Below, in pieces: positions 46,861 through 58,560 of a stretch of 64,000 nt of DNA. The position numbers and the translations under genes are program-made. The DNA is from Polytrichum commune (lineage: Eukaryota; Streptophyta; Polytrichopsida; Polytrichales; Polytrichaceae). Location: positions 54,493,169-54,557,168 of the forward strand of contig OX485806.1 of assembly GCA_950295325.1 (NCBI GenBank). The letters are read 5' to 3'. Under the pieces are notes generated by a model. The model saw nothing but the letters and a program-made list of their open reading frames with translations, searched no databases and was not told the origin of the DNA. How positions within the stretch are numbered: position 1 is the first letter of the stretch; each line of letters starts with the position of its first letter.

Positions 46861-48881
46861 ACATCTGAAAGATAAGCGGCGCCTGCAGAGGCTGGTGAAT
46901 CATGAGATGAGGTTGGCTCTTGGCCATCTGAGTCGTGTGCGTCAAAAGACGCAATGGCCTCCGCCGCAAGCCTCGCTCGTAGTTTGGCGGCTTCCGTAGG
47001 ATCGTTCGTGGTAGGAATGTCCGCGGTGGCTTGAGCCACAATAAAAGAAAACGGGGATGCCTTGCCTTCCAAAATCCTACTTGCTAGGTGAAAAACCTTA
47101 GTGGGTTGGACATCCGATGACGACCACTCCATCGCTGTAAACAAAGGGGTGTGCAACACTTTGGATGCCAAAGTGTGCACCACGTCGGTTTTCGGATTCG
47201 AAGCCTCCAAGCTTGAATTACGACCACTGATAGATTGGGCACCATCAGCCAATCCAAAAGACAATGAAAGACGTGCCTGGCCAATCTGATCCGCAAGACC
47301 ATTATTCAAAGCATGTAAGTTGTCCACAGACTTCCCTGTGGTCGGAGGCGTGGGTTGTGACACGGTTTGAGCACGTGTCACCACTGCGGAACTCACCACC
47401 TATCCAGAAGCTCCGAACATATAATAATCTGGAATGGAAGAACTAGCCTTAGTTCCGGAGGTAGATGGTAAGTCCAAAATTTGGTTGGATGACGCCAAAA
47501 TTTTGAACCTCTCGTCCAAGACTCCAATCTTTGCCTCCAACGTTTTTTTCCGTTCGAAAGAAGGACGTTTCTCTAGATGGAGAGCGAAGCAGTTCTCCAC
47601 CGCGTGATTGTTCTGCCCACAATGGGAACACTTTAACTGTTTGGGTATCTAATTGCCCATCCCCTTCGCTAAGCCCTTAGCGGGAACAAATGGTTTCCGC
47701 TTTGGAGTAGTGACGGTTTGGGCTTGCCTTTGCTTTGAAGGACAATCCTTCTTAGCATAGCCCGCCTGCCCACAAGACCAATATTGCAAGGTCTTGTCCA
47801 CCTCTGCTTCCGCCAACCCCGCAGCCGCAACCGAAACCTTCCGGGATTTGCTAAAATCCACTAGCATGGACACCTAGTCATTGGCGTCGTGCTGACACAA
47901 GGCATGATTACACTGCTCAACCACGGCAAATGCCTCAGCGAGTGTCGTCCGACCACCAAACTCCATGATGATCATGGGCAACGCCAAGTCAAGGAGGCGT
48001 TTGTCAATCTTTGACAAGAACACCTTCACCAACTGACTTTCTGCGAACACACTTCCAGATTCCCTGGCAAACCTTGCTAACCTCGTGTACATGGTACGAT
48101 GTGTGTCATCTTTCTCTCGTCAAAATTTCTGGATACGCTGCATTTGATCGCGGCGGAAGCCTCCATATTCTTCCTCCAAATGGACTTGGAATTCTTGCAG
48201 AGGATCAAAATCCGGCGGAGCTCCTAAAGAAATTAATGCCGCCTGGGTAGCCTGGACATAACGTGACAGTGGAAGAATGGAGTTTGAAGTACTCGCCGCG
48301 GCGGGAGCAGGACCCATAGCCCTCGGCTCACTAGGAGGAGTTTCCTCCACATCCACCACATAACCTCCCTCTGGTACCTCTGACTTAACCTCAGGAACAG
48401 CCATCAAACTGGAAGTTGCGCCTTCCTTCAATGCGGACACCAATTCAACCCGAGTCTCCTAGTACCACTCCACCTAGCGCAGCTCCATCCAATGAGCATC
48501 CGTCCATTGCTCATAGGTCTGGAGAGCTTTGTGCTCCAAATGCTGTGGTAGAAGCTCGAACGCATATCAATCGTTGACGTTGGTATTGCATTGACGCTTC
48601 TCCTTCATCCATGTTCTGAACCGAATTTTCCAATCTTGCAGGGAAATGGTCCCCGCTCGACCAAAAAATCGGTCCCGGATGCCGCCTCGCGTCTCCTCCT
48701 CCATCTCGTCAAAAGATCCCACCCAAAGGACGTGAGACCGAATGGCAGTCCCCCACGCCGAAGTAGGCTGAAAAACCTCGTCGGATGCTACCACAGGTTC
48801 ACTGTCTAAAAGGTCCAAAGATCGACCTTGCGATGATGCCGGAGATGGAGAACGATAATGTTGGCTCCGAGTTGTAACCAT
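46861..48881 (-). pseudogene. Gag of the DNMT-carrying gypsy element
   Basis: Gag opens at MVTTRSQHYRSPSPASSQGR (48881) and runs through several frames. The capsid-like part includes FGRAGTISLQDWKIRF and EEYGGFRRDQMQRIQKF. A first zinc knuckle is degenerate (YWSCGQAGYAKKDC, lacking the first Cys and the His). A second is intact, CSHCGQNNHAVENC at about 47600. The C-terminal part (47399-46860) is Ala/Ser-rich and leads into the protease. At least five frame breaks or stops make it non-functional. Confidence 0.8.
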
Positions 48882-49454
48882 AAATCCGTAATGGATTTGG
48901 TCACTGGAGCCAACAAACTAAATTAATGTGGTATTAAGGTAAAGGCAACCTGCACCTACAACCACCACCAAACTTATGGTCTGCTGGTCATCAACCTAGT
49001 TTCACCATAAGGAAAAACAAGCACTGCCCATTTGGTGCACACACAAGGGTCTCGTTGGTCATTACTCCGACCTCAGCCCCACAATACCCTATCACAATCT
49101 AGAACAACATAAAATGGGTCAGTGCTGGAACAATCCAGCACAACAAGCCCACCACAGGGGAAGGTACCACAACAAAATACAAGGAACAATGCAATAACAA
49201 CACTAGATCCTCTTCCCCAACACAACACTTAAACAAAAATTAAAAGCGACCGCAACCAACCGGCATCCGCCTGCGGTTGGTGGTCAGAATGAAGAGCCCC
49301 TGTTGCTTAAAAAAATAAATTGTATAAGCACATCTCTCATCTCCCCACCATTAATAAGAATCCCTCCTCACAACAATGCCAAGAATATGTGTTGATAAAC
49401 ATAATTTGACTTTAACAATTCGTCACACAACCCTCAATCAATACCTCAACAATC

Positions 49455-49610
49455 CCAAATGAATCCCAACACCTATACCCCCCTGAAATGAATCATAACG
49501 CCCACAAATTGTTCCTAAATAAATCCAATGCCCACAACCCGCCTCTAAATAAATCTAATGATCAAAACCCGCCCCGAAATGAATCCAATGATTACAACTC
49601 GCCCCAATTC
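49455..49610. repeat. Minisatellite of about 31 bp, four to five units
   Basis: Units of the type AAATGAATCCAATGCCCACA + ACCCGCCCC repeat with substitutions between 49455 and 49610. Confidence 0.7.
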
Positions 49611-49986
49611 TTTGAAGCAAAAGAAAAAAAATGAAAATCCCACTATGCCAAGTATCTCTATCCAGTCGAGGTGAAAGCGGAATAAACCAATCGCAAATGG
49701 CCGCGATCTAACGCCCGCCGCGTGTGGCCAAATGCTTCCGCGAACCTCTCCCGCAATGCTCCACCCTCCCGAATCCCAAAAAGCTTTAATGTTTAGAAAC
49801 GCCGGTATCGGATCGTCTCCAAGTCCCCAAATTTGTTCTTGATTAATGGCAATAACCTTGGCAAAATACTTGCCTAAATGTTTGGTTTACAAAGCCAAGA
49901 ATTGAATATAGGACACTCTATAGATATATAGATATATTGAAATATATCTATATATGATTTTTTTTAATTTTAATTTTTTTTTTAAA

Positions 49987-50330
49987 TGGGGGGGGGTACT
50001 GGCAGCCAGCAGTTTGCCCTGCAGCCGCAGGGCTGCAGGGCCCCGGGGGGGGGGAAGAATCTATCGGGGGGGGGTAAGGGGTAGGGGAGTAAGGGGGGAA
50101 AGGGGGTAGGTCCACCTGGGCTAGGTCTAGGGTAGGGTAGGGGTTAGGGGTAGGGGTAGGAAGAGGGTAGGTAGATAGGTACCTAGGGGAGGTGGTTAGG
50201 GGGGTACCTAAGTTAGGTAAAGGAAGGGAATGAGGGAGGAAGGGGCCGGGTGGGGAGGGCCCGGGGGAAGAAGAAGAAGGGAGGAGGGGGGGTGGGACCG
50301 GCGTGCCGCGGGTTGAGAAACCAGGAGCTC
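49987..50330 (+). other. G-rich block with hairpin, likely G-quadruplex former
   Basis: After an AT-only stretch the plus strand switches to runs of three to ten G. These include GGGTAGGGTAGGGGTTAGGG-like phrases at about 50130-50160 that resemble degenerate telomeric repeats. At 50016-50041 a perfect hairpin GCCCTGCAGCC-GCAG-GGCTGCAGGGC is embedded. An open frame at 50250-50438 is a by-product of composition. Confidence 0.7.
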
Positions 50331-51302
50331 CTCCGCCTCTCCTTTTTTTCCCCTTTTAATTTTTTTTTGTTTATTGTTTTGAATGAAATCACACTTGAAT
50401 TAAAATCAAGAGTGTTCTTGACAAGCTTAATAATGTGAATTCAAGCTTGCAAGCAAACAAATGACACGAAATTCCGTGGAGAATTCAAGATTTCTCACCA
50501 CAAATCAAAGTGATGTCTAAACTTCACAAGCACACCTCTTTCTTCTTATTGCTTCAACAATCCGCGGTTTTTTCCGCTCCAAAACTCCAGAATTTCGTCG
50601 CTCATTGTCCCCACGCGTCCCCTTGTGCGTTAAATGTCAAGAATCAAGAGGAAAATAGCAAAAATAAATAAATAAAATGAAGCATTCTTGCCAAGTGAGA
50701 AGGAAGAGAGTTAAACCCTCATAAGAGCTTTAAATCTCTCTTCAAATGCACACATTGAATCAAAATATCTCTCACTCCACCACGGGAGAATCCAAGAGTG
50801 TAAGTAGGGAAAGAAGATCTCAAGATTTATTGCAAAAACATGCAATCTTCACCTCACACAAGCTCTCTCCACACACTAACTCACAAGACTTGACTTGGCA
50901 AGAATGCCAAGCCAAGGAGGAGGCTCCTCACTTAGGAGCCTCACTTTCCAAAACTAAGGTTCATCCATCCAACTCTAAATGAATGAAGCCCAACGGATAA
51001 GGTGCGGCCGCCGACGCCGCATACCGTGACAGGAAGCTTATTGACCGGATTATCATAAACTTATGTATTTTGCATTTAAACCTCTAAACCATATACCTAT
51101 TTATAATAGAAATACTTGCAATCATAACTTCATTTAATACAATTTATAATAAGCATGCATGTCTATTATTTAATACATAATTTGAAATAGATTATTGGAC
51201 AAAGCCTCTCATGGCCACGCCATCTTGTTTTAGGTCACAAGGATTATCTTATTATGAAGATTCAGTCATGAAGTGACATCAACTGATTCTTTTTTTCTAT
51301 AG

Positions 51303-53202
51303 GTCATGCATTTGCATGCCGAAAAGGAGATGATGCCTCAATATGTAGCATTTCTCGGAATGTTTGTTTGTGCTCGTGAGCTGAACATTCAATATCTGGA
51401 TCTGGTATGTCGTCAAAAGCTATTAGCGAAGGCGACTTGCAAAACACCTTCTTTAGTTGTTTGAGCTCTCTAGAAATTTCTTCTTTGATTGTTTAACTTA
51501 TTCTTTATCATATCCTAATTGGATATGTTTGTTTGCAGGAAAACATGACAAGGATGTTGTTAGTAGCAAACGTGGCGGACATCATCAAGGAAAGATCCCG
51601 ATATCAGGTGCCTGGGTGAAATGGCTTTGGTTTTGGTTGTGTAACAATATTAATCCTGTTTTATGGAAAATCTTTATGGCAAAGGTGCTTGCTCTGGTAT
51701 GTATTGCATCTTATTCTCTTTAGTTCTTTGGAACTAACGTAATGAATGGTATGAATTTTTTTGCATATTATCGAAAGGATTGACTGGAAGGTTTGGTTTT
51801 TTTTCTCTCTGTTTCCCACAGTGAATTGGATTTGATATTGATTTGATCTCATCAGAAGATATTGATTATTAGACTGGTGTTGTGGCAGCATTCAGAGGCG
51901 CCCTTTGGACTTGCTATATGGCTTGTGTGACGTCACCAATGCTAAGGAAATTGTGCAAGAGCTTCTGCAGGTCTGAACTCACACCAGTATAGGCCATTTT
52001 CAGTTGATTACTGTATAGGAGCCATTTTTGCAGTTCAAATCAACTAAATTTATCCACTTCTATCACCTTGTTTGATGACACATATCTTTTCCTCATGACA
52101 GTATCTTACAACTGCTGATTTTGGCATTCGGGAAAAGCTTGCATTGAAGGCTGCCATTCTGGCAGAAAATTTTGGTCGAGATCTATGATGGTAATATAAA
52201 TATATCCGCAAAGGTGTTAAAGTAATTTGCAAATTGGGTTTTGGAGTACTTATAGAGCTACCTATAGTTACTGACCTTTATGGGTATTGACTTGGTATTG
52301 TTAGTTGCCATGTATGCAGTTCTGTCATTTGATGGATGTTCAACTTATGCTTTATCAGGAATTGATATATGTCGTTTAACATCTTATGAACTCTGTAATT
52401 TGGTCTGTGTTGCAGGTATGTAGACATCATATTACGACTGATTGGAAAAACAGGGGAATTTGAGGGTGATGATATCTGGTTTCGAGTTGTCCAGTTTGTT
52501 ACCAACAATGATGACCTTCAGGTAATGTCTGCATCCACACTCTGGGAGAACATAAGCATTTTTGACTTACATGATTTCTTCTTCATTAATTAGTGCAAGA
52601 ACATCTTGATATGTTTTTCCAGCATCTCTTTTGTTTTACTTGTTTGACCATCACATACCTTCAATTAAAAGCAGTGCCTTATTGGACATGAATCACTTAC
52701 AAGAAATTAGGAAAAATAGATCAATCCTTTTTGTTCATTTGTTGAAATTATGTTCTGCATAACGTATTACAAGATATCCAATAACCTCCTGTCATTGTGG
52801 TTTTGTGATGTGTGAAATTTGCAGGTAGCAGGTTATCTTCTAGCCAGGAAACCAGTCTGCAGCCCAAGCATATCTTCTATGTTATTCATGACAAGTTCTT
52901 AGCAGTCACATATGTATAACAGTTATTCCAGTCTTTCTTTCTTTTAGACATGAATTTGAATTGGCCTTTGAAGTCATTGCCCAACACACTATGTGATACA
53001 TATACCAATATTCGTAGTTCTTTAGGCTGTGACTGTTTGTGTCACTTTGCACAAGACTGTCTTTAACAACTCCTATTCATTGATAATTGTTGTTCAGCAC
53101 ACCAATGAAGGCACTACTTATATCAACATATGCCAAGATCTTAATGCATTCTCAGCCTCAGGATCTTGAGCTGCAGGATCTTGTTGGAGTGGTGTTCAAA
53201 AG
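51303..53202 (+). pseudogene. AP-2 complex subunit alpha (alpha-adaptin) pseudogene, internal exons
   Basis: Exons with GT-AG borders match the alpha-adaptin trunk: 51303-51404 (VMHLHAEKEMMPQYV), 51539-51607 (ENMTRMLLVANVADIIKE), 51889-51970 (RRPLDLLYGLCDVTNAKEIV), 52102-52190 (LALKAAILAENFGRDL), 52416-52521 (DDIWFRVVQFVTNNDDLQ), then degraded pieces at about 52825-52905 (GYLLARKPVCSP, frame-shifted) and 53098-53202 (LLISTYAKILMHSQPQDLEL). Joining 52190 to 52416 places a TGA where the family has Ser before WYVD. The exon expected between 51607 and 51889 and one after 52521 are missing. The 5' and 3' thirds are absent. Retained introns show a decayed genomic copy, not a retrocopy. Intact AP-2 alpha recruits clathrin and cargo at the plasma membrane. 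Confidence 0.88.
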
Positions 53203-55306
53203 GTGTATCTTAATCTCTTGACAGATCTGTCAAAGAGAGCTCACATTTCAGGAATAACACATCTCCTATTATCATGTATCCTGGTAAATTTCCTTGTCTG
53301 GAAAGTATGCAATATTCGAGGAGCAGGATGGAAGGGATTTAATTGTCAGTCTTTGTTTTTTAATTTAGTGCAATGTTCCTGTTGAGTTTATCACTTAGTA
53401 ATTTGAAGTTGGTAAAGGGCAAGGGTTGGTCTGTGTCATGTGACGTTTTGGAGGAGACTATGGATCTCAAGGGACCATGACAGTACTATGTTGTCCACTT
53501 GTGACATTGGAGCTTGTGGACATCCAATGGCTCTCGTAGTTTCACCAAAATTCATTATTGACATATCTTGTTGCTTCCTTGACAGATGTGCATTGTGCTT
53601 TTGTGTGTAGGTATGTGAGCTTACAATTAAAATCCAAGTCTAACATGTTTAAGCTTGATCCAATCAACCAATCAAGGATTATGTGAAGTTGGGAAATAAA
53701 TGAAACCCTAGTAAGTTCCTGTGTGAAATCATGGCCCTTACCTCTGATAGCTTGATACTGCACTTGATTTGCAGATTTTTTTTTTTATGCTTTGTTTGGT
53801 GTCAATCAGTTATTGCAAAAAATAAACATATTTCAACCAACATTACCCTATACAATTGTGTATCCAAATTGGCATGGTTATGTGAATTTGAGAGTGGTTG
53901 CTAGATCTGATTAAAAATAGTCATGTCTGTGGACTCGGTTCAAATTTTTACCCAATCACTGAAACATTCTTCCATACAAAGAAAAACTTCTAAATCTGAC
54001 TAATTTAGTGTACCTGATATTGTTTTCAATGTTAAAGCACTGCTTGAAACAGCCTATGCTATCACTACTGAATTTTATTTTGTTTTTACTAAATTAATTG
54101 TTCAATTATAGCTCCTGCAACATTTTAAGAATGAGTAATTATGAATGTAGGAATATTGGTAATTATTGTACACTTCAACAAATAGACAAGCATGTTTGAT
54201 TGATGTACGCGAATCTTGTGGAAAGTAGTACTCTAGCAATTTCTAATAAATAGAAATTACTCAGAAATTGAGCGTTTCTACACTGATTATTCCAAGTAGT
54301 GCGTGTACTAATTTCCGAAACACACACTATTTTTTCAAGTCTCAAAATTTGTGAGGGCTGAACTTCTGATTGAGTGGTACTAAATTCATGACTACATGCT
54401 CATGTACCATATTTTTCAAGAATTAGTGCATGCTCTTAAGTGTTTGTAGAGTGAGAAGAAAATCACATGCAAAAGTAAATAGTAATTTTAGTGAATAATG
54501 CCGGGATGAACAATACTTCCTAGATTCTTTTGTGGTATTAATTTCATAGCGTAAAAAAAATTAGTATCACATGCAGTAATTTCCTACACTCACTTCTAGC
54601 CCTCCCTCACTAATTGGGATAATTAGTGCAGTAAAATGTGAAATAAGAAAAAATTGTCTTTCATTGAAAACCAGTTGGCGTCCAACCAGTAATAATTGAC
54701 TACTACTTTTCATAAATCATGGATAAATTTATGCACCACGAGGGCAACATTGAAGGTAGACTGCGAGAAAAGTAACTTCCTTGGTTGCACCAAATAAAAC
54801 AGTTTGTATAAACATGTTATTAAACGAGTTGGTGCCCCTTTATAACGAGGTGGTGTATGCTACTCAGTACATTGCAGATTTATATGTTGGAATCAAGAAG
54901 AAGAAAAAAATGTGTAAAATTCAAGACACCACCACTTGGGCATGTCCATTTCAACAACAATAGCTGTCACAATCAACACCATCAATACGATTTCATATTA
55001 AGTTGGACAATCTTTCTGGTGGTGTTAGCATTGAGGTAAAAGCAAAAAAATTACAAGTCAAGGTAGGATCCATAAGATGAACATATCTCCATAATATCCA
55101 TGCAAGCTAAACTAATCTCCATTTTATAATGCATCTTTTAAAAAATAGTTTGGAAATGTTTACATGAAGCTCATGGTCTTATATACAAGGTCGACATATG
55201 GATGTGATCATTGACTTTGACCTTGATAGTTCTATAGATCATTTGCAAACCTCATTTTGTAAACAACATTGAAAAGATAAAAAAAACTCATAAATATTAA
55301 AGGTTA
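53203..55306. other. Intergenic AT-rich sequence, nothing recognised
   Basis: Short open frames only. The first few hundred bases may contain further decayed alpha-adaptin introns or exons, but none could be read. Confidence 0.4.
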
Positions 55307-55440
55307 GGGGAATGCTATCATGTGAGCAAAGAGTGGTGACGTGTGAGCAATGAGGAAAAAAAATAGATAAAGGGGCATTTGAATCCTATAATTACAGATT
55401 CCCAGGAAATTTGGGATCACACATAAAAAATAATGAGCTT
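55307..55440 (+). repeat. Dispersed repeat, copy 1
   Basis: GGGGAATGCTATCATGTGAGC followed by GTGAGCAATGAGGAAAA and AATCCTATAATTACAGAT matches, with indels, the copy at 58453. Both are in the same orientation. Confidence 0.65.
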
Positions 55441-58400
55441 AAATCCCCATTATGGGTAGGATTTCTAAACTTTCAAAATGGATTGCAAACATTGCAATAG
55501 GGAACAAATTGTGTCATAGGCAAAAAAAAATGAGACAAATGTGAAAAACAAGAGTATGTCCACAAAACGTGGTTATTGTGAAATCAAAAACCAAAACATC
55601 ACTTGTAGATTAAAGTAACAAATGCTCTAAAGTCACTCTATGTAGAATTTTGTGTTGAAGCACCATGACTATTCATATGTTTTTCTATTCCTTCACCCCC
55701 ATCAATAATTTTCTCCACATCATTACACTTAATTGCTATATCATCTTTAAGTGGATTGCTAATGAGGCATGTTGATTTGCGTTGAGGTTTAGGTGTAGAA
55801 GTCTTTGCCATAACCTTGGCTACACTTTTTAGCATATGCAGGAATCCCCACCATCTTAGGAGACTTGATGGATTTGATTGGGTTTGTGTCCACGCCATTC
55901 TTCATTATTGATGGTGTTGATGTTTCTTGCCTTATGATAAAGATATGTGGCAACAAAATAGTATAAGAATAACTTACTTTGTTTCCAACAACATGATGTT
56001 GTGTAACCTATTGAGAATGAAGAAGAAATGGGGTGGGGGTGATTAGGACAAAACTTGTTTGTGTCGAACCAATTGGAGTTTCTTGAACAACTTGCGATGA
56101 AGTTGATGAGCTTCGGGTCTCCTTCGTAAGAGTGGTCATGTAAGAAAATGACATGCATGTATGAGGCAACGGTAGATGACATGATCTAAGCATTCATGCA
56201 AATTGTTAAATACCATTCCTAACTTAAACGGTGTTCCAACCCTTGCTAGCTCCCCTTAATTACTTTAACCGTTTCTCAATTCTAACAAGGGTCACAAACG
56301 CTAACCCTTCACATTCCATCCATGTGAATGGTCAACGCCCAATACCTTGGCCCTCCTACACTTGCATTTGAGACCCTCCATTTAGTCGGTAGCCAATTGT
56401 TAGATGAGGACTTTCATTCATGGAAGTCCAATCTTTAGTTGATCATCGCATTGCCAGAACAACACTACAACAACCCAAACCATACTAGGCAACTATGCCT
56501 CCACGTTGGGCCAATGCCGTGCCATTCGGCCTCAAGTGGGTTCGGTTGGCCATACTGCCTCACCCATATAAGCCTCTAGGACTTTGAGTAGGGCCCCTAC
56601 CCTACTGTCAAGTAACCTTTTGTCTCTCTCCTAAGAATTGGGGCCAAGTAGACATTTTTCCTTAGCCGCTAGGGCTAGAAGCCCCCAGCAGCTTCAGACC
56701 TCCATAACTTTGTCATGTGATATTTTCTTCTATCAAGCGACCACTTCATTGACATCTACTTGTTGCATTCAAGAAAGTATTGAAGAATTTATGGTTATTC
56801 AAACCTTGGCAATCCCAGGCGCCACTCCTAGGTCACTGCTGTCCCAAGACGTTGTCTCTAAGCAACGCCCCACTCAAATTGCCATATCTCCTAGCTCACA
56901 CCTCCGATTAAGGTGTTCTTGAGCATTCTAGAATCTAGACACTATAAGCTACTCATAGCTCATGCCTTTACCCTTGTGACTCCTAGTCTCCATGGGTGGG
57001 AGGCGTTTCCAACGCTCAGGGCCCTCACCCACACTAGAATCACTTGGGACCTATCACCAATGGCGCCACAAGTCCCGGATGTCACTTTGGGGTCCCCCTT
57101 GTGCCCATGGTGTTTTAGGCATTCCTCATGAAGAGGTGCACAACAAAAGGGGGTTTTATGTGAAAGGGCCTAAACTAGGCGTCATTGAAATTAAAATTTG
57201 CATCTTACATTGGTATTCAAAGTTTCTCAAAGAAGCTATGAGGTCTTGCCTAGAAGCAAAGGATCTCAACACAAAGAAATGTGCATTGGAGAGGTTTCAA
57301 TTGTTTGGATCAACCAAGAGAAATTGGATTTGCCTCTAGGTTTTGAATATGATCCTCATTGTCCAAACAAGGTGAATTACTTCATCCCCCACCCTGACAT
57401 AGGATTCATTGGGGCATGCATTGAGGAGTCCCTCACATATGATGAGAATGTGATGTCTCACACTACCGACATACTAGAGTTTAAATGTTTGGAATACACA
57501 TGTTTAGATTGCTTTCTTTATCAAAGAAAGAGTGCCAAATGTTGTAGGCCAATACATGACATCCATGCAAGGCCAATGCCAACATACAAATGTTTGATGA
57601 AAAGGTTCAACAACCACGTAACTCTTAACTTTTGGTTTTGTTTAAATGACATCAACCATTGCATTAAAGGTAGCAAAAAAAAGTGGGTGTTTGATTGACC
57701 GAATCTTTTCATTGTGTGGTTGGTGAAGGTTGGAATAAACCTCACATAGGAGGAGGTTTTTGCCTTGGATAAAGTTGGTTTTCAGTTGTAGCATTAGGAT
57801 ACCCTATCATCACGTCATTGTTTGGGCACAATTCTTGACCTTCCCATCTTTAGATCGCAATTTTGAATTCCAAAAAACCAAAATGCTTTCTTCACCACAT
57901 GGTTTTCCAAAGCAGTTGTCATAATATGGTGCACCGTTGCCGGAGCTCATAACTGATGGAAGAGCACATTACATATGAGTGGGTATTATATGGTGGGAAT
58001 GGTCGCCATCCCTTGCCTTGGATTCAAGTGCATCACAACCTTAATTTCCAAAGAGTAGTAGATTAACCTCATGTCCATCGTAGATAATCCACTATGCATT
58101 TGCCTTGATTTTGCAAGTGTGTTGTGTGGCGGAACAAACTTAGAGAAATGATAGTGATGGAGTGGACACATAATTTCAATATATAGAAACTTATATGTTA
58201 ACCCCTAGGATGTGTAATGCACATTGATGTTGCAACTATATGGTTGTAAGTCACAATAAAGCACTTTGATTTAATTATGTGTTTGTCATTTCAATAAAAT
58301 GCCCATGACCATGAACAACCACTGAGCAATGCCTCCCATTCAGCATGGGCCTCAAGTGGTCCAAACCAAGCCCATGTTTACTATGACCACAACCACCAAG

Positions 58401-58452
58401 TTTTCAATGTATAATATACATATACATATACATTCTAACCTCCATAATATCA
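55441..58452. other. Unrecognised sequence with a 167-codon open stretch
   Basis: The longest plus frame, 57198-57698, reads FEYDPHCPNKVNYFIPHPDI and a Cys-rich CLDCFLYQRKSAKCC. It lacks an early ATG and is not recognised. Minus frames at 55638-56193 and plus frames at 56638-57339 are equally anonymous. The interval is bracketed by the two copies of the dispersed repeat, so it might be the body of one unknown element. Confidence 0.3.
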
Positions 58453-58560
58453 GGGGAGTGCTATCATGTGAGCGGTGAGCGGTGAGGAGGGAAAGGATGT
58501 TGGTTTCACACACAATTGTATCCTATAACCGTGGATTTTTTACATGAAATATATGAACAT
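58453..58560 (+). repeat. Dispersed repeat, copy 2
   Basis: GGGGAGTGCTATCATGTGAGC with GGTGAGGAGGGAAAGG and TATCCTATAACCGTGGAT is a diverged copy of 55307-55440. Confidence 0.65.

Larger units (their letters stand above)
48882..51302. other. Leader side of the outer gypsy element and unassigned sequence
   Basis: The 5' leader, primer-binding site and 5' LTR of the minus-strand element should be here. No copy of the 106-bp LTR (TGTCGTGTAAATACC) is visible, so the 5' LTR is lost, highly diverged or cut off by another insertion. The region contains a 31-bp minisatellite and a G-rich block (both listed). From about 50340 to 51000 nothing is recognised. Confidence 0.4.

Noticed and set aside
50250-50438. 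Open frame beginning MGRARGKKKKGGGG
   Set aside because: It is an artefact of the G-rich block.
51303-53202. A functional AP-2 alpha gene
   Set aside because: An in-frame TGA, at least two missing exons and frame-shifted distal exons rule out a normal product from this locus.
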